Made by a program: the position numbers and the translations under genes. The notes below the pieces were generated by a model that worked only from the letters and a program-made list of their open reading frames with translations, had not been told where the DNA came from and ran no database searches. From an uncultured Caulobacterales bacterium (GTDB taxonomy: Bacteria > Pseudomonadota > Alphaproteobacteria > Caulobacterales > Maricaulaceae), in contig CALFVT010000021.1 in NCBI GenBank assembly GCA_937928165.1, positions 1-49,235 on the forward strand: a stretch of DNA of 49,235 bases, written 5' to 3'. Every line of letters starts with the position of its first letter. The stretch's first letter is position 1. Of the stretch, positions 44,768 to 49,235 are shown in pieces.

Positions 44768-45949
44768 TTATGTATCATCCTCTTCTAGAGGCACGAGGCG
44801 CGGTTTCACCTTGCGTTTATTACGGACGTTGATTGCGGCGGCATCAATCGTATTTTTGATATGCGCCGCATAATGTTTTTCAATCATTTCCACACTCGTC
44901 CGACAATTTTTAGCAATCTGATAAATGTCTGCCCCTTCCATGAGGCGCAGGCAAATATACGTATGGCGTAAGGAATAAGTCGTCCGGCGCTTTCCGTCAC
45001 GATCAAGCTTTAACCCTTGCTCTTCCAAAATGCGGTTAAACATTCGCAAGTGATTAACCGGAAAAACCTTTTCGGTTGCGCTTTCAGGTGCGTTGCGCTT
45101 AACGATCCGTTCGTAAGGACGAACGGCTCCCGCCGTGCTTTTACAATAGCCAAAGCCTGTTTTACCCCGCACCTCGATTTCTAAAATCGTTTCTTCCGTG
45201 GCCGCGTCTTCAACGATTTCAATATCGCGATGCTCAAGCCTATAGACCTCATCGGGACGTAAACCCGTATTCGCCATAAACAAGACAAAGTCGTGTAAAC
45301 CCTCCGCATGCTTACGGTCGCGTTCACGCTTAGGCTTGCGAGCTTGGGTTCGGGTGGCGGTATAGAGCAGCTTATATTCCTTAGGGCTAAACCACGGACG
45401 ATGCGTGACCTTGGTTTGCCGTCTGTAGGGTGAGGATAAATCCGGTACATGTGTTAGCCAGCGCTTGCGTGCAGCGGTTTTGAGTACGAGGCGCAAGGTG
45501 ACCTTCTCGTTATGGAAGGTCTTTTGTGCCGGACGCTTGCCCTCAGGGGCATTATTGATGCGGTGCATAACATAGTCCTGCCATGTCCCCGCATCGATCT
45601 TAGAAATGCCCATATCGCCGAAAAATGGCCTGAGATGCAGGCGTAGACGATCTTTGTGGCCTTGTGTCCATTTGGGGCTACGCCGCCCCTCTGTGATCGT
45701 CTCATACTCCAGCTCAAACCGATCTGCACATTCATTGAAGAATTTCTCCGTATCGAGCATACCTGCATAATGCTTGCCGCGTAGCTCTAATAGCCACTCT
45801 TCGGCGAATTCTTTGGCTGCCGGAAGGGTCTCTTCCTTGGTGCTGCGGCGAAACCGTTGACCATTTACAACAGCTGAACACTGCCAATAGCGGCTTCTGC
45901 CGCGTTTATAGACGTTTATTGTTCCAGCTTTATAGCTGTGTGATGGCAT
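44768..45949 (-). CDS. int: Tyrosine integrase of the element
   Basis: A 393-aa tyrosine recombinase with an N-terminal arm-binding/AP2-like part (GTINVYKRGRSRYWQCSAVVNGQRFRRST), a SAM-like core (about 90-190) and a catalytic domain: TGLRPDEVYRL (Arg), YSLRHTYI (Arg, His replaced by Tyr in the first His position) and EMIEKHYAAHI (Tyr nucleophile). It lies 146 bp from the tRNA gene, facing away from it, the usual layout. A GGAGTAAAAATC RBS supports the start. Confidence 0.93.
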   Translation of the reverse strand: MPSHSYKAGTINVYKRGRSRYWQCSAVVNGQRFRRSTKEETLPAAKEFAEEWLLELRGKHYAGMLDTEKFFNECADRFELEYETITEGRRSPKWTQGHKDRLRLHLRPFFGDMGISKIDAGTWQDYVMHRINNAPEGKRPAQKTFHNEKVTLRLVLKTAARKRWLTHVPDLSSPYRRQTKVTHRPWFSPKEYKLLYTATRTQARKPKRERDRKHAEGLHDFVLFMANTGLRPDEVYRLEHRDIEIVEDAATEETILEIEVRGKTGFGYCKSTAGAVRPYERIVKRNAPESATEKVFPVNHLRMFNRILEEQGLKLDRDGKRRTTYSLRHTYICLRLMEGADIYQIAKNCRTSVEMIEKHYAAHIKNTIDAAAINVRNKRKVKPRLVPLEEDDT

Positions 45950-46093
45950 GATTTTTACTCCCTATTGCGACACAGACTACGGGCACAAAAAGTGTGACAT
46001 AGGTGTGCCATTATACCACGACACGAATCTGCAATGAAAAGGAAAATTCAGAAGGAAGAAAATCGTTATATTTTAATAACTTATCTTCCTAAG

Positions 46094-46172
<79 letters not shown>

Positions 46173-46313
46173 TTAGATTAGAGGAGCTATATATAGAGCT
46201 TATATAAAAATGCTAGTAGTTTTTCACCTATATTCAGGGAAAATGACATTAGGCTTTAAGGCGGTGCAAAATAATAGCCAGACCGTGTATATATAAATAA
46301 CTCATATTTGAAA

Positions 46314-47096
46314 TTAAGGTTCGGGTATCAATGTTCCATTCAAATCTTGCAGCTTGAAGGAAATTTTTGATTCAACATCAGGCCGATCAACAAAGGCGCC
46401 ATATTCAACTTTTGGATAATATACCCACAGTTTCACCGCCTTAATACTCGCGGCCTCAAACACGGGGTCAGTGCAATTTATAGCCCTAATATTTTTAGTT
46501 CTTCCCTGTGACGTGACATCAAATTGCACATAACAATGGCCACTTGTTTCCGCATCCGCTGGCATCAAACCTGGAACACGTGAACAAACCTCAATGTCCT
46601 GATCCTTTAACTTCCGCGTCTCCCAAGTTCGGCTGCAAAAATATGACTTATTATAATGAGCCCTAACATTAGGGCCAAGTCCAAGCGTTAGCGGCGTATT
46701 TTCATAATGCTCTTTCCAACCTGCCGCGTCTTCTTCAACAGTTGTAAAAAAATATCCTGATTTATACCCGACAAAAACATAACTTCGCCCTCGGCCTAAA
46801 GCCAAAGAACAAGGCGCTTTACACGCATCAAAAGGTTCACCGCTATGAGGGTCATGTATCGCGACAATACCCCCGCTAGGAACAGTCTCGACCCATATAT
46901 TTTGATCTGCACTTATACGCTCTGGAAAAGTTTCATGCGTCCGTATTAATCTGAAATTAGGGCGGTTTTGACGAACTCGCTCTTCCGCTTGATCTATGAT
47001 TTGATCATAGTAACTTTGAGCACTGACGTTCCAGCTCATAGACAATAAAAGCCAGATAATAATTGAAACAGCCTGAAGTAACCTCAAATTTGGCAT
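46314..47096 (-). CDS. TonB C-terminal domain protein (secreted), paralog 1
   Basis: A 260-aa protein from the ATG at 47096, preceded by GGAGATA; a longer frame is less likely. It has a signal peptide (LLQAVSIIIWLLLSMSWNVSAQ). The C-terminal ~90 residues match TonB_C (SGHCYVQFDVTSQGRTKNIRAINCTDPVFEAASIKAV, then KISFKLQDL) with two cysteines. It lacks the membrane-anchored, proline-rich linker of a true TonB, so it may be a TonB-like envelope protein. Flanks slyD together with a paralog (47811-48602). Confidence 0.78.
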   Translation of the reverse strand: MPNLRLLQAVSIIIWLLLSMSWNVSAQSYYDQIIDQAEERVRQNRPNFRLIRTHETFPERISADQNIWVETVPSGGIVAIHDPHSGEPFDACKAPCSLALGRGRSYVFVGYKSGYFFTTVEEDAAGWKEHYENTPLTLGLGPNVRAHYNKSYFCSRTWETRKLKDQDIEVCSRVPGLMPADAETSGHCYVQFDVTSQGRTKNIRAINCTDPVFEAASIKAVKLWVYYPKVEYGAFVDRPDVESKISFKLQDLNGTLIPEP

Positions 47097-47232
47097 ATTA
47101 ATATCTCCATTCATACCCCCCAATAGGTTAGAAGATTTAACAATGAAGATATGAGCGGCGTTGTCAATATTAACCCATGATGGAATCATGAGTGATTGCG
47201 GCCTTAATTCATAGGTTTAAGGCCGATGTGGC

Positions 47233-47703
47233 TCAGTGATGATGGCCGCCTGGGCCATGGGCGTGACCATGTTCGAGCTCTTCCGGGGTCGGCTCGCGGC
47301 GCTCTGTAATCTCCACATCAAAATGAAGTTCATGCCCCGCGAGCATATGATTGCCGTCCACATAGACGTCATCGCCTTCCACTTTGACAATGGTAAAGAC
47401 CCGGGGCTGTCCGCCGACCTCGCTTTGAAATTGCCCGCCTTGCGGGAGCTCTGTGCCCTCGGGGAATTGTGCTTTATTGACTTTAAGGCGTAGATTTTCT
47501 TCCACTTCCCCATAGCCATCTTTAGGCGCAACAATCACTGTTTTCTGGCTACCGATGAGCATATTTTTAATCTCGGATTCAAGGCCAGGGATTATCATGC
47601 CGCGCTCCGTCATAATCAACATCGGGTCTTTCCCAGAAGAGCTATCAATCACCACACCGGCTTTATCTTTCAGCGTGTAATGAAATCCAAGAATTTGCGG
47701 CAT
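47233..47703 (-). CDS. slyD: FKBP-type peptidyl-prolyl isomerase SlyD
   Basis: A 156-aa protein with an FKBP domain (LGFHYTLKDKAGVVIDSS, PMLIMTERGMIIPGLE, plus the insert-in-flap part KVNKAQFPEGTELPQGGQ) and a His-rich tail (HAHGPGGHHH) that binds nickel. It assists folding and metal delivery. A strong AAAGGAG RBS supports the start. It lies between two TonB-like genes. Confidence 0.93.
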   Translation of the reverse strand: MPQILGFHYTLKDKAGVVIDSSSGKDPMLIMTERGMIIPGLESEIKNMLIGSQKTVIVAPKDGYGEVEENLRLKVNKAQFPEGTELPQGGQFQSEVGGQPRVFTIVKVEGDDVYVDGNHMLAGHELHFDVEITERREPTPEELEHGHAHGPGGHHH

Positions 47704-47810
47704 AGGGCTCTCCTTTATGATAAGGCTGTCTATTCATCCATTAACAGGAGGTTTACAAGCCCTATCGCCAAATTTAATAGGGCTGCGAATGAACCGTCGT
47801 CAGGTGTTGC

Positions 47811-48602
47811 TTAGTCTATTCTATATGGGTGTGTTAACTGTGAATATTCAAATATTTCTGTATAACCCGTTATGTCTATTGCGACGCCGCGCTCTACTTC
47901 GGGGTAAAACAATAGCCATTTGATATAATTTTCAATCCGGGCCGCAAAATAGTGATCTGGGCAATTTGTAACCTTAATATTCTTCGGTTTACCTTTATGA
48001 CTAATATCATATTCTGCTAGACAACGACCGGATGCAGAATAGCTTGAAGGAACAGGTAGATTTTTTTGGCTGCATAATTCCGCTTGCCGGTCCTCATTGA
48101 GCCGGGCTTTAAAGTCAGAAAAACAATCTTGACGTTGCTTCAAGACGTGAAAGTAGTTCGAGCCAACATCTGTGTGAAACTCCTGATCGTAATTTGCGTC
48201 CACAGACCTAACAATCGGTAAGTACCCAACTTTATAAGTGGAGATACGGTATCTTTTATTTCTATAGGCTTTTAAAACGCATGGCGTGTTACAGCTATAT
48301 AAAACCTCACCTGTGTCATAATCATGTAACGTAGCTATGGCTTGAATAGTTTCACGTTCACTGTAAGTCCTAACAGCAATAGGCCAATCCCCGCTTTCAT
48401 CAAACTCAAGCCCCGTAGTATAGACGATAATTCGAAAATCTCTTAAAAACGACCTATAGCGATTAATCTCACCATGTAGCCTGTTCGTATAATAATTAAT
48501 CGAATTTTGACTTAACCCTTCATAATCTTCAAAGTCTGCCCTCGCCTGTAAAGGCCAAAGTAAAAACGTTAAGACAGCAATATTTGTAAAAAAGTGCGGC
48601 AT
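47811..48602 (-). CDS. TonB C-terminal domain protein (secreted), paralog 2
   Basis: 263 aa from the ATG at 48602, with a signal peptide (FFTNIAVLTFLLWPLQARA). The C-terminal part (SGRCLAEYDISHKGKPKNIKVTNCPDHYFAARIENYIKWLLFYPEV) is TonB_C-like and resembles the gene at 46314, so these are diverged paralogs. The upstream frame extends through the rRNA terminator and is not used. No anchor helix beyond the signal peptide. Confidence 0.72.
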   Translation of the reverse strand: MPHFFTNIAVLTFLLWPLQARADFEDYEGLSQNSINYYTNRLHGEINRYRSFLRDFRIIVYTTGLEFDESGDWPIAVRTYSERETIQAIATLHDYDTGEVLYSCNTPCVLKAYRNKRYRISTYKVGYLPIVRSVDANYDQEFHTDVGSNYFHVLKQRQDCFSDFKARLNEDRQAELCSQKNLPVPSSYSASGRCLAEYDISHKGKPKNIKVTNCPDHYFAARIENYIKWLLFYPEVERGVAIDITGYTEIFEYSQLTHPYRID

Positions 48603-48630
48603 CTTTAGATGAAAGCATATTTTTAGACAT

Positions 48631-48657
48631 AAAAAAACCCCGCAAAAGCGAGGTTTT
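48631..48657 (-). terminator. Terminator of the rRNA operon
   Basis: On the minus strand, CCTCGC-TTTT-GCGGGG (one G-U wobble) followed by seven Ts (48637-48631). It lies about 50 bp after the 5S rRNA end, before paralog 2. Confidence 0.85.
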
Positions 48658-48705
48658 AAAATATATATGGAAAGCAAACTCTATAGTTCTCTATATCTTG
48701 TATAA

Positions 48706-48822
48706 ACCGGGCAGCGACCTACTCTCCCGTGCCTTAAGACAAAGTACCATCGGCGCTGAGAGGCTTAACGACCGAGTTCGGAATGGGATCGGGTGGGGAC
48801 CTCTCGCTATAACCACCCGGTC
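48706..48822 (-). rRNA. rrf: 5S rRNA
   Basis: Minus-strand sequence begins GACCGGGTGGTTATAGCGAG and contains CCATTCCGAACTCGG and GGTACTTTGTCTTAAGGCACGGGAGAGTAGGTC, hallmark 5S segments. Ends pair (GACCGGG with CCCGGTT). About 117 nt; boundaries are accurate to a few bases. Confidence 0.95.
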
Positions 48823-48906
48823 AATGCAAGATATAAAGCGTAAAGAAACTGTGTGTTGGCATAAACACAACCGCATTTTAGCCGCTGTGCATAAGCAAAA
48901 TCTTAA

Positions 48907-49235
48907 AAAATCAAGCCAATCGAGTTATTAGTACTGGTAAGCTTCACGTGTCACCACGCTTCCACACCCAGCCTATCAACGTCCTGGTCTTGGACGACTC
49001 TCAGGGGAGCTCTAGTATTGAGGGGGGTTTCCCGCTTAGATGCTTTCAGCGGTTATCCTTTCCATTCATAGCTACGCTGCAATGCCGCTGGCGCGACAAC
49101 AGCTCCACCAGAGGAATGTCCACCCCGGTCCTCTCGTACTAAGGGCAGATCCTCTCAAAACTCCTACTCCCACGGTAGATAGGGACCGAACTGTCTCACG
49201 ACGTTCTAAACCCAGCTCACGTACCGCTTTAAATG
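48907..49235 (-). rRNA. rrl: 23S rRNA, 3' end (partial)
   Basis: The minus strand matches the conserved 23S rRNA 3' terminal region: the plus-strand text includes CCCGCTTAGATGCTTTCAGC, CCGGTCCTCTCGTACTAAGG and GATAGGGACCGAACTGTCTC, and runs to the window edge. The 3' end is placed near 48907 from the position of TCAAGCC; the exact nucleotide is uncertain. Confidence 0.95.

Noticed and set aside
48603-48677. N-terminal extension of the second TonB-like gene
   Set aside because: The extension runs through the rRNA terminator; the ATG at 48602 followed by a signal peptide is a better start.

Overview
The window looks chromosomal and comes from an alphaproteobacterium. The grounds are an Atm1-type ABC exporter, an S16 with a long Ala/Lys/Glu tail, an efp-suhB pair, a TadG-like vWA protein, and a 5S/23S operon end with an initiator tRNA nearby. 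I cannot place it below class level from sequence alone.

Left chromosomal part (1-24.6 kb). A cut-off DUF1295 membrane protein is followed by an alternative oxidase, a glycine-zipper lipoprotein and peptide deformylase. Next come a kelch-like protein of unknown role and the ffh-rpsP pair, whose usual downstream partners rimM-trmD-rplS are not here. A 1.4 kb gene-poor stretch (6.4-7.8 kb) is packed with ATTCCC-N8-GGGAAT-type palindromes and other inverted repeats. After a TlpA-like thiol protein and an Atm1-like ABC exporter, a PadR regulator diverges from a six-gene cluster: HSDL2-like SDR, DUF1330, DUF2855, dienoyl-CoA isomerase-like crotonase, GST-like protein and nitrilase. This cluster reads as a regulated catabolic or detoxification operon. 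Then follow a vWA/Tad pilus protein, a DadA-like FAD oxidoreductase, an arsR-aqpS arsenic pair, suhB-efp and a DEAD-box RNA helicase with a repetitive basic tail.

Integrated element (24,624-46,142, about 21.5 kb). It lies in the 3' half of the initiator tRNA-fMet gene and is bounded by perfect 49-bp direct repeats. Its tyrosine integrase sits next to the intact tRNA. It carries a ParDE toxin-antitoxin pair, an ArdA antirestriction protein, a MobA/MobL-type relaxase and a VirD4/TraG-like coupling protein with an adjacent membrane protein, but no mating-pore genes. It is therefore best read as an integrative mobilizable element that borrows another element's type IV secretion channel. AT-rich cargo is interspersed: a multi-TM protein paired with a DUF4238/SEC-C protein, a caspase-like protease, a 584-aa helical protein, and several membrane or secreted unknowns. 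A short FimB/FimE-sized recombinase lies beside a 126-bp segment bounded by perfect 16-bp inverted repeats. This could be an invertible switch and is the most testable novelty in the window.

Right part (46.1-49.2 kb). Intact tRNA-fMet, two TonB-C-terminal-domain proteins flanking slyD, a terminator, 5S rRNA and the 3' end of 23S rRNA, all on the minus strand.
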